DNA from: Trabulsiella guamensis ATCC 49490
GTDB lineage: Bacteria > Pseudomonadota > Gammaproteobacteria > Enterobacterales > Enterobacteriaceae
Direction: 5' to 3'
DNA length: 64,000 nucleotides
Assembly: GCF_000734965.1 (NCBI RefSeq)
Contig: NZ_JMTB01000059.1
Coordinates: 124,001-188,000 of the forward strand
The notes beneath the pieces are model-generated. The model worked only from the letters and a program-made list of their open reading frames with translations. It did not search any database and was not told the origin of the DNA. The first letter of the stretch is position 1, and each line of letters starts with the position of its first letter. The position numbers and the translations under genes are program-made. Positions 28,555 to 39,144 of the stretch are shown in pieces.

Positions 28555-30471
28555 TTATTTTTTGTCTTTCACTTCTTCGAACTCTGCGTCGACAACATCG
28601 TCGTCTTTCGCATTGTTCTCAGAAGCTTCAGCGCCGCCCGCCTGCTGCTGCGCGTGTTGCTGTTGAGCAATTTCCAGCAGTTTCTGGGAAGCCTGCGCCA
28701 GTGCCTGCATTTTCGCTTCGATATCTGCTTTATCTTCGCCTTTCAGTGCCGTTTCCAGCGCGGTCAGTGCAGACTCGATCGCTGTTTTATCGTCTGCCGG
28801 CAGTTTGTCACCCGCTTCTTCAACCTGCTTACGGGTGCTGTGCAGCAGATGGTCACCCTGGTTACGGGTCTGAACCAGCTCTTCGAATTTACGGTCAGAT
28901 TCAGCGTTAGCTTCCGCTTCGCGAACCATTTTTTCGATTTCTTCTTCGTTCAGACCAGAAGAGGCTTTAATCGTGATCTTCTGCTCTTTACCGCTGTTTT
29001 TGTCCTTCGCGGAAACGTGCAGAATACCATCAGCATCGATGTCGAAAGTCACTTCGATCTGCGGCATGCCGCGCGGTGCCGGGTTAATGCCATCCAGGTT
29101 GAACTGACCCAGAGACTTGTTATCGCTAGCGCGTTTACGCTCACCCTGCAGCACATGGATGGTTACCGCAGACTGGTTGTCTTCCGCAGTAGAGAACACC
29201 TGGCTGTGCTTGGTCGGGATGGTGGTGTTTTTGTTGATGAGCGAGGTCATCACACCGCCCATGGTTTCGATACCCAGCGACAGCGGGGTAACGTCCAACA
29301 GCAGTACGTCTTTCACATCACCGGTCAGTACGCCACCCTGAACCGCAGCGCCGATAGCGACGGCTTCGTCCGGGTTAACGTCTTTACGCGGCTCTTTACC
29401 GAAGAACTCAGCGACTTTCTTCTGGACCATCGGCATACGCGTCTGACCACCGACAAGGATCACGTCCTGTACGTCAGAAACTGACAGGCCAGCATCCTGC
29501 AGCGCCACTTTCAGCGGCTCGATGGAACGGTTAACCAGGTCTTCTACCAGGCTTTCCAGTTTCGCGCGAGTCACTTTGATGTTCATGTGTTTCGGACCTG
29601 TCGCATCTGCAGTGATGTACGGCAGGTTAACGTCGGTCTGTTGAGCGGAAGAGAGCTCGATTTTCGCTTTCTCTGCTGCTTCTTTCAGACGCTGCATCGC
29701 CAGCGGATCATTACGCAGGTCAATGCCCTGATCTTTCTTGAATTCGTCGACCAGATAGTTGATCAGACGGGTATCGAAGTCTTCACCACCCAGGTGGGTA
29801 TCACCATTGGTTGCCAGAACTTCGAAGGTTTTTTCGCCATCAACTTCGTCGATTTCGATAATAGAGATATCGAAGGTACCACCACCGAGGTCGTAAACCG
29901 CGATAGTGCGGTTGCCAACTTCTTTATCCAGACCGTAGGCCAGTGCAGCGGCGGTCGGTTCGTTGATGATACGTTTGACTTCCAGACCTGCGATACGGCC
30001 AGCATCTTTGGTTGCCTGACGCTGAGCATCGTTAAAGTAGGCCGGTACGGTGATAACCGCTTCAGTTACCGGTTCACCCAAGTAATCTTCCGCCGTTTTC
30101 TTCATTTTTTTCAGCACTTCAGCAGAGATCTGCGGCGGTGCCATTTTCTGACCTTTCACATCAAGCCATGCGTCGCCGTTGTCAGCGCCGATGATTTTGT
30201 ACGGCATGATAGAAACGTCACGCTGAACTTCTTCGTCCTGGAAGCGACGGCCAATCAGGCGTTTGATCGCGAACAGCGTATTTTGCGGGTTCGTCACTGC
30301 CTGACGTTTAGCCGGCTGACCAACCAGAGTTTCACCATCGTTGGTATAAGCAATGATAGAAGGCGTGGTGCGATCGCCTTCGGCGTTCTCAAGCACACGT
30401 GCTGTCGTGCCGTCCATAATCGCTACACAAGAGTTGGTTGTACCCAGGTCGATACCAATAATTTTACCCAT
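28555..30471 (-). CDS. dnaK: Chaperone protein DnaK (Hsp70)
   Basis: ATP-dependent Hsp70 chaperone that folds nascent and damaged proteins and restrains sigma32. The N-terminal actin-like ATPase has [14 protein letters not shown] and [12 protein letters not shown]; the substrate domain begins after [18 protein letters not shown]. The C-terminal tail ends in the acidic EFEEVKDKK. 638 residues, as in E. coli. Heads the dnaK-dnaJ operon. Confidence 0.99.
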   Translation of the reverse strand: MGKIIGIDLGTTNSCVAIMDGTTARVLENAEGDRTTPSIIAYTNDGETLVGQPAKRQAVTNPQNTLFAIKRLIGRRFQDEEVQRDVSIMPYKIIGADNGDAWLDVKGQKMAPPQISAEVLKKMKKTAEDYLGEPVTEAVITVPAYFNDAQRQATKDAGRIAGLEVKRIINEPTAAALAYGLDKEVGNRTIAVYDLGGGTFDISIIEIDEVDGEKTFEVLATNGDTHLGGEDFDTRLINYLVDEFKKDQGIDLRNDPLAMQRLKEAAEKAKIELSSAQQTDVNLPYITADATGPKHMNIKVTRAKLESLVEDLVNRSIEPLKVALQDAGLSVSDVQDVILVGGQTRMPMVQKKVAEFFGKEPRKDVNPDEAVAIGAAVQGGVLTGDVKDVLLLDVTPLSLGIETMGGVMTSLINKNTTIPTKHSQVFSTAEDNQSAVTIHVLQGERKRASDNKSLGQFNLDGINPAPRGMPQIEVTFDIDADGILHVSAKDKNSGKEQKITIKASSGLNEEEIEKMVREAEANAESDRKFEELVQTRNQGDHLLHSTRKQVEEAGDKLPADDKTAIESALTALETALKGEDKADIEAKMQALAQASQKLLEIAQQQHAQQQAGGAEASENNAKDDDVVDAEFEEVKDKK

Positions 30472-30762
30472 CTAAACGTCTCCACTAAAAATTCGTCAAC
30501 ATGTGGTTGTGAACCTGTAATAAGGGCGAAACGTGCGGTTTCAAGCTCCCTGAATCGTTTTTTTTCAGGTTCACCACTGCGGTTGACTACTAGATGGGGT
30601 CGCATCGCCGGGCATCAAGGGGTCAGGCAAAAATATTTTAAATTACCCACGCTGAGATCATGGACACGCTTTGTGGGCCTGATTATGATGCCGCGCCCCG
30701 CAATCCAGGAGTAGTGCGGGGGTATCGATATTTCACCATTTTATGATGATTTTTGAGGAATT
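30472..30762. promoter_or_regulatory. dnaK-satP divergent region
   Basis: A 291-base gap with the heat-shock promoter of dnaK on one side and the satP promoter region on the other. E. coli has yaaI between dnaK and satP; no trace of it is seen here. Confidence 0.6.
30591..30619 (-). promoter_or_regulatory. Sigma32 heat-shock promoter of dnaKJ
   Basis: On the minus strand CTTGATG (-35 type) is followed 13-14 bases later by CCCCATCTA (-10 type), an excellent match to the RpoH consensus. The flank AGTAGTCAACCGCAGTG also resembles E. coli dnaK P1. Confidence 0.88.
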
Positions 30763-31329
30763 ATGGGCAACACAACGTTGGCTAATCCGGCTCCGCTGGG
30801 TTTGATGGGTTTCGGCATGACCACGGTTCTGCTTAACCTACATAACATCGGGCTTTTCCCGCTTGATGGCATTATCCTGGCAATGGGCATTTTTTACGGC
30901 GGAATCGCGCAAATCTTCGCGGGGCTGCTGGAGTATAAAAAAGGCAATACCTTTGGCTTAACGGCGTTCACCTCGTACGGTTCGTTCTGGCTGACGCTGG
31001 TCGCTATCCTGCTGATGCCAAAAATGGGGCTGACCGATGCGGCAAACTCACATTTCCTCGGTGTTTACCTGGGGCTGTGGGGCGTATTCACACTGTTCAT
31101 GTTCTTTGGAACACTGACCGGCGCGCGCATGTTGCAGTTCGTTTTCCTGAGCCTGACGGTGCTGTTTGCGTTGCTGGCGGCAGGTCATCTGGCGGATAAC
31201 GAGAGCATTGTTCACGTTGCCGGTTGGGTGGGTATCGTCTGTGGAGCGAGCGCGATTTATCTGGCGATGGGTGAAGTGCTGAATGCGCAGTACGGTCGTA
31301 CCGTACTGCCGATTGGTGAGAAACACTAA
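30763..31329 (+). CDS. satP: Acetate/succinate:proton symporter
   Basis: A 188-residue six-helix membrane protein of the acetate uptake (AceTr) family, formerly YaaH. The signature NPAPLGLMGFGMTT is at residues 9-22, and NTFGLTAFTSYGSFWLT is conserved. It imports acetate and succinate in E. coli. It is convergent with the next transporter gene, their stop codons being directly adjacent. Confidence 0.97.
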   Translation: MGNTTLANPAPLGLMGFGMTTVLLNLHNIGLFPLDGIILAMGIFYGGIAQIFAGLLEYKKGNTFGLTAFTSYGSFWLTLVAILLMPKMGLTDAANSHFLGVYLGLWGVFTLFMFFGTLTGARMLQFVFLSLTVLFALLAAGHLADNESIVHVAGWVGIVCGASAIYLAMGEVLNAQYGRTVLPIGEKH

Positions 31330-32643
31330 TTAGCTGTTTGTGCCCGGCGGTGCCTCGCTTGCCGGGCCACGCAGAAGGTAGTTATCCCGTCGCAGCCAGA
31401 ATCCAATCCCCAACCCCATAAGCGACAACGCCAGCACATACCAGGCAGGCGCCAGCGGCGATACTACCATCAACATGGTGACTGCAATCGGCGTCAGACC
31501 GCCAAAAATCGCATACGACACATTGTAGGAAAACGAGATGCCAGTGAAACGGACTTCCGCCGGGAACGACCGCACCATCACATACGGCACCGATCCCACC
31601 ACGCCAACGCACAACCCCACCAGACCATACAGCGGCTTCAGTAGTTCAGGATGTGTACCGACGCCGTGATAAAACGCCCAGCTCGCGCCAGCCAGGAACA
31701 ATGAGCCAATAATGAGTGTTAGCGCCGAGCCAAAGCGATCCGCCGCAAGGCCCGCTATCAGACAACCGAAACAAAGCATAATAGTAGCGACACTATTGGC
31801 CTGCAGTGTTAATGCCGGGGCAAAACCGTACTGTTTTTGCAGCCAGACCGGCGACATTAAAATCACCACCACAATACCGGCGGACAGCAGCCAGGTGAGC
31901 AGCATGGAGATCACCACCGCCTGTCGGTGTTTCGTCACTACCGTTTTCGCTGGCATCTCTTCCGCCAGCGCTTTACGTTCCTGTAGCTCGATAAAAATGG
32001 GAGTTTCCTGCAACCACCGACGCAGATACATCGCCACCAGACCAAACGCGCCGCCAAGCAGGAAAGGAATACGCCAGCCACCGTCGTGAATAGACTGCTG
32101 GGTCATCGAGGTATTAATCAGCGTCGCCACTACCGAACCAAGCAGGATCCCCACAGTCAACCCGGCGGTCAGCGTGCCGCAGGCAATACCGATACGACGT
32201 GTCGGCACATGCTCAGCCACAAACACCCATGCGCCAGGGACTTCGCCGCCAATGGCCGCCCCCTGCAGAATACGCATCAGCAGCAATAATAACGGTGCGA
32301 CAAGCCCTGCCGTGGCATAGGTTGGCAGCAGGCCAATCGCCAGCGTCGGGATCGCCATCAACAGAATACTGAGCGTGAACATCTTCTTGCGCCCGACAAG
32401 GTCGCCGAAATGCGCCATGATGATGCCCCCCAGCGGACGAGCCAGATAACCGGCGGCAAAAATACCGAAGGTTTGCACCTGACGCAGCCACTCCGGAATA
32501 TCTGCCGGGAAGAATAGTTCGCCGAGAACCGCAGCGAAGAAGACGAAAATGATGAAGTCATAAAACTCAAGCGCGCCGCCGAGCGCGGCCAGCGTCAGGG
32601 TTTTATAATCCTGTCGATTCAGAGGACGTGTATGCAGTGTCAT
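31330..32643 (-). CDS. MHS-type major facilitator transporter
   Basis: A 437-residue, twelve-helix MFS transporter of the metabolite:proton symporter subgroup (ProP/ShiA/KgtP-like). The signs are ALGGALEFYDFIIF at the first helix, HFGDLVGRKKMFTLS as the loop 2-3 motif, and RILQGAAIGGEVPGA. The substrate cannot be assigned; proline/betaine, organic acids and shikimate are all used in this subgroup. E. coli K-12 has no such gene between satP and mog. Its last ~13 codons (RGPASEAPPGTNS) coincide with a REP-like palindrome, so the tail may be a recent extension. Confidence 0.85.
   Translation of the reverse strand: MTLHTRPLNRQDYKTLTLAALGGALEFYDFIIFVFFAAVLGELFFPADIPEWLRQVQTFGIFAAGYLARPLGGIIMAHFGDLVGRKKMFTLSILLMAIPTLAIGLLPTYATAGLVAPLLLLLMRILQGAAIGGEVPGAWVFVAEHVPTRRIGIACGTLTAGLTVGILLGSVVATLINTSMTQQSIHDGGWRIPFLLGGAFGLVAMYLRRWLQETPIFIELQERKALAEEMPAKTVVTKHRQAVVISMLLTWLLSAGIVVVILMSPVWLQKQYGFAPALTLQANSVATIMLCFGCLIAGLAADRFGSALTLIIGSLFLAGASWAFYHGVGTHPELLKPLYGLVGLCVGVVGSVPYVMVRSFPAEVRFTGISFSYNVSYAIFGGLTPIAVTMLMVVSPLAPAWYVLALSLMGLGIGFWLRRDNYLLRGPASEAPPGTNS
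31341..31370. repeat. REP-like palindrome within the transporter 3' end
   Basis: TGCCCGGCGGTG and TTGCCGGGCCAC frame CCTCGC, a good REP unit. It is read through as the C-terminal codons of the MHS transporter and may double as a barrier between the convergent transcripts. Confidence 0.7.
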
Positions 32644-32755
32644 AGCGGACCATTTGTTCAGCCAGAGTTATCGGTGGTGTAAAGAAAATGTTAATATACC
32701 GTAACGCTGTTAATGCGCTATGACATTCACAGGTTATGTCACAAACAATCAGTAT

Positions 32756-33343
32756 TCAGGAGATTGTTTCGCGACGCGCACTTTTCGGGCGAAAAGCTGC
32801 TACTACCTGCGGGTCGGTCTCTACGTAAGGCCCGTCCAGCAGTTGGATGCAATACGGGACGCTGGCAAAAATGCCCGCCACCAGCACCTTGCCGTCTGCC
32901 GCTTTCACCCCTTCGAGCGTCTCCTGTATCGACTTCGGTTGTCCGGGAAGATTGAGGATCAGCGCCTGCTTGCGAATCACCCCGACCTGACGGGAAAGGA
33001 TCGCTGTCGGCACAAAATGCAGGCTGATCTGGCGCATCTGCTCGCCGAAACCCGGCATTTCCCGATCAGCGACCGCCAGCGTCGCATCAGGTGTCACATC
33101 GCGACGTGCCGGACCGGTACCGCCAGTGGTGAGCACCAGATGGCAGCTCATTTCATCCACCAGCTCGCACAGTGTCTGCTCAATGATGGCCTGCTCATCC
33201 GGAATAAGCCGCGTTTGCACCTCAAACGGCGTCGTCAGTGCGCTTTCCAGCCACGTTTCGAGTGCCGGAATGCCTTTGTCCTGGTATACGCCGCTGGAGG
33301 CGCGGTCAGAGATGGAAACTAAGCCAATGCGTAAGGTATTCAT
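32756..33343 (-). CDS. mog: Molybdopterin adenylyltransferase
   Basis: Adenylates molybdopterin before MoeA inserts molybdate, in molybdenum cofactor synthesis. The MoaB/Mog fold motif TTGGTGPARRDVTPDAT is intact, and NLPGQPKSIQETL is conserved. The 195-residue length equals E. coli Mog. It lies downstream of talB on the same strand as in E. coli. Confidence 0.97.
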   Translation of the reverse strand: MNTLRIGLVSISDRASSGVYQDKGIPALETWLESALTTPFEVQTRLIPDEQAIIEQTLCELVDEMSCHLVLTTGGTGPARRDVTPDATLAVADREMPGFGEQMRQISLHFVPTAILSRQVGVIRKQALILNLPGQPKSIQETLEGVKAADGKVLVAGIFASVPYCIQLLDGPYVETDPQVVAAFRPKSARRETIS

Positions 33344-33422
33344 ATTCGTTCCGTTAACAATAAAGCCGTTATGCGGAATGATACACGCTGAGGAGGGAGA
33401 CAGACAGATTTGCGAAGAGGTA

Positions 33423-33445
33423 GCGTGACCGGGAACCGGCCACGC
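33423..33445 (-). repeat. Stem-loop after talB
   Basis: GCGTGACCGG and CCGGCCACGC pair with one mismatch around GAA, just past the talB stop. Without a T tract, it could be a weak terminator or an RNA-end stabiliser. Confidence 0.45.
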
Positions 33446-33454
33446 CAGGAATGA

Positions 33455-34408
33455 TTACAGCAGATCGCCGATCATTTTTTCCAGTTTACCCTGGTCAACG
33501 GCAAACTTACGGATGCCATCCGCCAGTTTGTCGACCGCCATTGGGTCCTGGTTGTGCTGCCACAGGAATTCAGATTCCGTGATGCGTGCCGGACGCGCTT
33601 TCACTTCCCCTTTAAAGGTCAGTTTCGGCTCAACCGCGCCTTCGCTTTCCGCCAGCTCTTTCAGCAGCGCCGGAGCGATAGTCAGGCGATCGCAGCCTGC
33701 CAGTTCGAGGATTTCGCCAACGTTACGGAAGCTTGCACCCATCACCACGGTTTCATAACCGTGCTGTTTGTAGTACTCATAGATTTCCGTCACGGAAACG
33801 ACACCCGGATCTTCTGCCGGGGCGTACTCTTTCTTGTCAGTGTTAGCTTTATACCAGTCAAGGATACGGCCAACGAAAGGAGAGATCAGGAAAACGCCCG
33901 CTTCCGCACAAGCACGAGCCTGCGCGAAGGAGAACAGCAGCGTCAGGTTACAGTTGATGCCTTCTTTTTCCAGTTGCTCAGCAGCGCGAATGCCCTGCCA
34001 GGTGGAGGCCAGCTTGATCAGAATGCGATCGTTGCCGATACCCGCGTCGTTGTACAGTTTGATCAAACGCTTCGCTTTGGCGATAGAGGCGTCAGTGTCG
34101 TAAGAGAGACGCGCGTCAACTTCGGTGGAAATACGGCCCGGGATCAGCTTAAGGATTTCCAGACCAATATTCACTGCCAGTTTGTCGGTGGCATCTACGA
34201 CCTGCTGAGCGCGGTCGCTGCTCTGGCTTTTCGCCCAGTTAACGGCGTCGTCGATAAGCTTACGGTATTCCGGGATCTGCGCCGCATTCAGGATCAGAGA
34301 AGGGTTGGTTGTCGCATCCTGAGGCTGGTAAAGCTTCATTGCGGCAATATCTCCGGTGTCAGCAACTACGGTGGTGTACTGACGCAGGGAGGTCAATTTA
34401 TCCGTCAT
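33455..34408 (-). CDS. talB: Transaldolase B
   Basis: Pentose phosphate pathway enzyme that moves a dihydroxyacetone unit between sedoheptulose 7-phosphate and glyceraldehyde 3-phosphate. The Schiff-base lysine is in [12 protein letters not shown]. The 317-residue length equals E. coli TalB. The start is the ATG of [11 protein letters not shown]; longer upstream frames have no family likeness. Confidence 0.98.
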   Translation of the reverse strand: MTDKLTSLRQYTTVVADTGDIAAMKLYQPQDATTNPSLILNAAQIPEYRKLIDDAVNWAKSQSSDRAQQVVDATDKLAVNIGLEILKLIPGRISTEVDARLSYDTDASIAKAKRLIKLYNDAGIGNDRILIKLASTWQGIRAAEQLEKEGINCNLTLLFSFAQARACAEAGVFLISPFVGRILDWYKANTDKKEYAPAEDPGVVSVTEIYEYYKQHGYETVVMGASFRNVGEILELAGCDRLTIAPALLKELAESEGAVEPKLTFKGEVKARPARITESEFLWQHNQDPMAVDKLADGIRKFAVDQGKLEKMIGDLL

Positions 34409-34611
34409 ATTGTGTATCTCTTTAAACAGCGTGTTAGGGGGATGTAATCGGTCTTTCTTGATGATAACACGACGTGGGGTCAGCGCAACCTGGACCGTGA
34501 AAGACAGCAGAGTATGATAAACTAGGACAATTAATCTTATGAGAGATAAAGGATTATCCCAAAAATAGTAGCGCTTACATTGGTAAGTCGGCATGTACAA
34601 GAGGACGTCTA

Positions 34612-36042
34612 ATGCCTGATTTTCTTTCTTTTATCAACGACATGCTCTGGGGCTCGGTAATGATTTACCTGTTGCTCGGCGCGGGCATGTGGTTCACATG
34701 GCGGACTGGCTATATTCAGTTCCGCTATGTCCGACAATTCGGGAAAAGTCTGAAAGGCAGTTTCAGCTCACAGGAGGGTGGTCTGACCTCGTTTCAGGCC
34801 CTCTGTACCAGCCTGGCCGCGCGCGTGGGCAGCGGAAACCTGGCGGGTGTTGCGCTCGCCATCACCGCCGGCGGGCCCGGCGCGGTCTTCTGGATGTGGG
34901 TATCTGCCATTATCGGGATGGCCACCAGCTTTGCGGAGTGTTCACTGGCGCAACTCTACAAAGAGCGCGATAGCCAGGGGCAATTCCGTGGCGGGCCTGC
35001 GTGGTATATGGCGCGCGGTCTCGGTATGCGCTGGATGGGTGTTCTCTTCTCCCTGTTTCTGCTGCTGGCCTATGGGCTGATTTTCAATACTGTGCAGGCC
35101 AATTCGGTCGCGCTGGCACTGAGTTATGCGTTTCATCTTCCGGCCTTTATTACAGGCCTCGGACTGGTCGCATTAACGTTGCTGTGTATCATGCGTGGTC
35201 TGCGTGGCGTCGCGCGACTGCTGCAATGGGTGGTGCCGTTTATGGCGCTGATCTGGGTGATTGCCAGCGTGCTGATAAGCCTCTGGTATGTCGAGCAACT
35301 GCCTGTCATCCTGGTGCGCATTATTCGCAGTGCTTTTGGCTGGCAGGAGGCGGCGGCGGGCGCAGTCGGTTATACCCTCAGCCAGGCGCTGACCAGCGGG
35401 ATCCAGCGTGGCATGTTCTCTAACGAAGCCGGGTTGGGTTCTACCCCGAATGCGGCGGCTGCCGCAGCCTCTTTCCCGCCCCATCCTGCGGCACAAGGGA
35501 TCGTGCAAATGATTGGCGTCTTCGTCGATACCATGGTGATTTGCACGGCGAGCGCGATGGTCGTTCTGCTGGCAGGCCATGAAACCTCACTGAACGGTAT
35601 TGCCGGGATCACCCTCGTGCAGCACGCCATGGAAGATTTGATCGGTAGCGGGGGCGCCAGCTTTGTCGCCTGCGTGGTACTGCTGTTCGCCTTCACGTCC
35701 ATCGTTGCTAACTATCTGTATGCCGAAAATAATCTCTTCTTTTTGCAACTGCACACGCCGCGAAATATCTGGCTGTTGCGGGCAGTCACGCTGCTGATGG
35801 TGATGGCCGGGACGCTGCTCAGCTTGCCAGTTGTCTGGCAACTCGCTGACGTGATTATGGCACTGATGGCGATCACCAACCTGACGGCAATCCTGCTGCT
35901 GTCGCCGGTGGTGAGGATCATCGCCAGCGACTATCTGCGCCAGCGTAAACTGGGCGTCCGGCCGGTGTTCGATCCCGCGCGCTACCCCGATATCAAACAA
36001 CAACTGGCGCCAGAAAGTTGGGACGATACGCCACACCAATAG
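34612..36042 (+). CDS. yaaJ: Sodium:alanine/amino acid symporter family protein
   Basis: A 476-residue inner-membrane protein of the AGCS (alanine or glycine:cation symporter) family. Many hydrophobic helices; family motifs [19 protein letters not shown] and [22 protein letters not shown] are present. In E. coli YaaJ the exact substrate is not firmly established. It diverges from talB and precedes yaaA. Confidence 0.95.
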   Translation: MPDFLSFINDMLWGSVMIYLLLGAGMWFTWRTGYIQFRYVRQFGKSLKGSFSSQEGGLTSFQALCTSLAARVGSGNLAGVALAITAGGPGAVFWMWVSAIIGMATSFAECSLAQLYKERDSQGQFRGGPAWYMARGLGMRWMGVLFSLFLLLAYGLIFNTVQANSVALALSYAFHLPAFITGLGLVALTLLCIMRGLRGVARLLQWVVPFMALIWVIASVLISLWYVEQLPVILVRIIRSAFGWQEAAAGAVGYTLSQALTSGIQRGMFSNEAGLGSTPNAAAAAASFPPHPAAQGIVQMIGVFVDTMVICTASAMVVLLAGHETSLNGIAGITLVQHAMEDLIGSGGASFVACVVLLFAFTSIVANYLYAENNLFFLQLHTPRNIWLLRAVTLLMVMAGTLLSLPVVWQLADVIMALMAITNLTAILLLSPVVRIIASDYLRQRKLGVRPVFDPARYPDIKQQLAPESWDDTPHQ

Positions 36043-36108
36043 CTGTCATTGATCCCTTCGCAGGCGTTTTTTGTTAAAGTCTCAGAAAAATGCCTGCAAG
36101 GACTGGAT

Positions 36109-36885
36109 ATGCTGATTCTTATTTCTCCCGCTAAAACGCTGGATTACCAAAGCCCGCTGGCGACCGATCGCTATACCCAGCCAGAATTGCTGGATCACGC
36201 TCAGCAGTTGATCCGTGAAGCGCGGAAGCTTTCTGCGCCGCAGATTGCGAAGCTGATGGGCATCAGCGACAAGCTCGCCGATCTCAACGCCACCCGTTTC
36301 CATGACTGGCACCCGGATTTTACGCTGCAGAACGCCCGCCAGGCGATTCTCGCATTTAAAGGCGATGTGTATACCGGCCTGCAGGCAGATGAATTCAGCG
36401 ATGCAGATTTTGATTTCGCCCAGCAGCATTTACGGATGCTTTCCGGCCTGTACGGCGTGCTGCGCCCACTGGATCTAATGCAGCCCTACCGTCTGGAAAT
36501 GGGTATTCGCCTGGAAAATGCGAAGGGGAAAGATCTCTATCAGTTCTGGGGCGATACCATCACCAGCAAACTCAACGAGGCGCTGAAAGCGCAAGGCGAC
36601 GACATCGTCATTAACCTCGCCTCTGATGAGTATTTTAAATCCGTGAAGCCGAAACTGCTGAAGGGTGACATCATCAAGCCCGTTTTCCTTGATGAGAAGA
36701 ACGGTAAATTCAAAGTAATCAGCTTCTACGCCAAGAAAGCGCGTGGCCTGATGAGCCGTTACATCATCGAAAACCGTCTGACGAAGCCAGAGCAGTTAAC
36801 CGGGTTTAACAGTGAAGGATATTTCTTTGACGGGGACGGGTCCGCAAACGGCGAACTGGTGTTCAAACGCCACGAACAGCAGTAA
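36109..36885 (+). CDS. yaaA: YaaA, peroxide-stress protein
   Basis: A 258-residue DNA-binding protein of the DUF328/UPF0246 family; in E. coli it is induced by OxyR and limits damage by lowering free iron. It begins [17 protein letters not shown] and keeps [22 protein letters not shown] and [11 protein letters not shown]. The MLILIS ATG gives the family length; an in-frame ATG 20 codons upstream is not supported. Convergent with thrC. Confidence 0.96.
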   Translation: MLILISPAKTLDYQSPLATDRYTQPELLDHAQQLIREARKLSAPQIAKLMGISDKLADLNATRFHDWHPDFTLQNARQAILAFKGDVYTGLQADEFSDADFDFAQQHLRMLSGLYGVLRPLDLMQPYRLEMGIRLENAKGKDLYQFWGDTITSKLNEALKAQGDDIVINLASDEYFKSVKPKLLKGDIIKPVFLDEKNGKFKVISFYAKKARGLMSRYIIENRLTKPEQLTGFNSEGYFFDGDGSANGELVFKRHEQQ

Positions 36886-36891
36886 GAAATG

Positions 36892-36917
36892 CCCCGGCAG
36901 CGAGCTGACTGCCGGGG
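36892..36917. terminator. Stem-loop between yaaA and thrC
   Basis: CCCCGGCAG and CTGCCGGGG form a perfect nine-base stem with an eight-base loop in the 39-base convergent gap. It likely ends both transcripts, though T runs are short. Confidence 0.6.
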
Positions 36918-36924
36918 ACAGTGA

Positions 36925-38211
36925 TTACGCTTTGCTCATCAGCAACTGACGCAGCGCCGCGAAATCGGCAGGCAGGTTATGCGACAGCAATGGCAAATCC
37001 GCACGCTCGGCCAGTTCTTTCGGCAGCGGCAACGGCTCACCAAGAATCGCTTCAACGCTCTCTTTGAATTTTGCCGGATGCGCCGTGCCCAGGAACAACC
37101 CGTACTCGCCGGGGTTTAGCTGATCACGCAGTGCGCGCCAGGCCACCGCCGCATGCGGTTCTGACACGTAGCCCAGCGCCTTTAGTTCACGCATCGTCGC
37201 TTTGGTGGTTTCATCGTCCACCGTGGCGTAACCCAGCTCTTTCAGGCGCCAGATTTTACGGCGGAACAACTCTTCTACCCGCGGCCAGTTATTCGGCTGG
37301 CTGACGTCCATTGCGTTGGATAGCGTGGCCTGCGTCGCATTGGGTTTCCACTCACCCTCTTTCAGATAGCGTGGTACGGTGTCGTTGACGTTAGTCGCAG
37401 CGATAAAACGCTTCACCGGCAGCCCAAGCGCTTTCGCCAGCAGTCCGGCAGTCAGATCGCCAAAGTTACCGCTCGGCACGGAGATCACCAGCTGATTGCG
37501 TGCTTCCTGCGGCAACTGCGCCACCGCTTCGAAGTAGTAACAAATCTGCGCCAGCAGACGGCTTATGTTGATCGAGTTTGCTGAGTTCAACCCCAGCGCT
37601 TTTTTCAGCTCGTCATCATCAAATGCCTGTTTCACCAGCGCCTGGCAGGCATCGAAATCACCATCGATGGCGACCGTTTCAATGTTGCCACCCAGCGTGC
37701 AGAACAGTTTTTCCTGCAACGGACTGATTTTGCCGCGCGGGTAGAGGATTACCACGCGCACATTTTTCATGCCATAAAAGGCGTGGGCGACCGCGGCGCC
37801 CGTATCGCCAGAGGTCGCTGTCAGAATGGTGACTGGTTTATCGCCGCTTATGTGACCCAGCATCTGTGCCATAAAGCGCCCGCCGAAGTCTTTAAACGCC
37901 AGTGTCGGGCCATGGAACAGCTCAAGGCAACCGACGTCCTCCTGCACTTTTTTCACCGGCGCCGGGAACGCAAACGCGGTGCGTACGCGCTCTTCCAGCA
38001 GCTCCTGCGGAATTTCATCACCGATAAACGCGGCAAGAATTTTGGCGCTGCGGGTGATGAAATTCTGCTTCAGCATCTCATCGATTTCCGTCAGGCTGAA
38101 TTCCGGCAGGTCGTGAGGAAAGAACAACCCCTGATTTCTGCCCAGCCCTTGCGTCACGGCCTGTGCGAAACTGACCTGCTCGTTATGATCTTTTAAGTTG
38201 TAGAGTTTCAT
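36925..38211 (-). CDS. thrC: Threonine synthase
   Basis: PLP enzyme that converts O-phosphohomoserine to threonine. The PLP-lysine motif is GPTLAFKDFGGRFMAQ. The length, 428 residues, equals E. coli ThrC. The ATG of MKLYNLKD overlaps the thrB stop codon by one base. Last gene of thrLABC. Confidence 0.98.
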   Translation of the reverse strand: MKLYNLKDHNEQVSFAQAVTQGLGRNQGLFFPHDLPEFSLTEIDEMLKQNFITRSAKILAAFIGDEIPQELLEERVRTAFAFPAPVKKVQEDVGCLELFHGPTLAFKDFGGRFMAQMLGHISGDKPVTILTATSGDTGAAVAHAFYGMKNVRVVILYPRGKISPLQEKLFCTLGGNIETVAIDGDFDACQALVKQAFDDDELKKALGLNSANSINISRLLAQICYYFEAVAQLPQEARNQLVISVPSGNFGDLTAGLLAKALGLPVKRFIAATNVNDTVPRYLKEGEWKPNATQATLSNAMDVSQPNNWPRVEELFRRKIWRLKELGYATVDDETTKATMRELKALGYVSEPHAAVAWRALRDQLNPGEYGLFLGTAHPAKFKESVEAILGEPLPLPKELAERADLPLLSHNLPADFAALRQLLMSKA

Positions 38212-39143
38212 TAGTTTTCCACCACGCGTGCGCCTGCTGTATCCAGCCGACAAATATGAACAAAGCCTTCCTGATTTTGCAGATAGTGTTTGCTGAGCCA
38301 GTCAGCCACCCGCTGCGCGGTCTCCGGTTTATCACAGAGCGCAAACAGCGTCGGTCCGGAACCGGAAATGCCGCAGGCCAGCGCGCCAATTTCCGCGACC
38401 CCCTGTCGCGCTGCATCAAAGCCCGGCAACAGTTTGGTGCGGTACGGTTCGGCAATCACATCCTTCATCAACGCCGCCGCCAGTCGCGGCTGACGTGAGT
38501 AGCAGGCATGAATAAAGCCCGCCAGATGGCGCCCGTGGGCGATACAATCCTGGCGGCGATACTGTGCCGGTAAAATGGCCCGCGCTTCAGCGGTCGACAC
38601 TTTAATACCGGGATAGGCCAGCACCCACAACCACTCATCAAAGCCTGGCACCTGCTGGCTGATAATGCCGCCCTCTTCAAGGATCAACTGCATACCGCCC
38701 AGATAGCATGGCGCAACATTATCGTAATGAATGCTGCCGGAGATGCGTCCTTCAAGCTCCCCCATCAGCGCCAGCATGCGATGTTCATTCAGCGGCTTAC
38801 CGCAATATTCGTTCATCGCCACCAGTGCTGCGACGACCGAACAGGCGCTGGAGCCAAGACCAGAACCGATCGGCATATTTTTTTCCAGCGTCATGGTCAC
38901 GGGCACTGTTTTGCCAATCTCCTGACAGAAGCGCTCCCAGCACTGCCAGACAATGTTTTCCTGCGGATTGTTCGGCAACTTGCTGGCAAAGTGACCCGCA
39001 TTGATCAAACTGAAATGGTCTGCGGCTTCGACGGAAACATTATCGCCCAGCAGCGTACCATCGACCGGCGTCACCGCCGCGCCGAGGACATCAAACCCCA
39101 CGCTCATATTAGCGCTGGAGGCCGGGGCATAGACTTTCACCAT
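38211..39143 (-). CDS. thrB: Homoserine kinase
   Basis: GHMP-family kinase that phosphorylates homoserine. The ATP-binding motif [16 protein letters not shown] is intact, with the N-terminal [17 protein letters not shown] and C-terminal [12 protein letters not shown]. Length (310) equals the E. coli enzyme. It follows thrA by one base and overlaps thrC by one, so translation is coupled across the operon. Confidence 0.98.
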   Translation of the reverse strand: MVKVYAPASSANMSVGFDVLGAAVTPVDGTLLGDNVSVEAADHFSLINAGHFASKLPNNPQENIVWQCWERFCQEIGKTVPVTMTLEKNMPIGSGLGSSACSVVAALVAMNEYCGKPLNEHRMLALMGELEGRISGSIHYDNVAPCYLGGMQLILEEGGIISQQVPGFDEWLWVLAYPGIKVSTAEARAILPAQYRRQDCIAHGRHLAGFIHACYSRQPRLAAALMKDVIAEPYRTKLLPGFDAARQGVAEIGALACGISGSGPTLFALCDKPETAQRVADWLSKHYLQNQEGFVHICRLDTAGARVVEN

Positions 39144-39144
39144 C

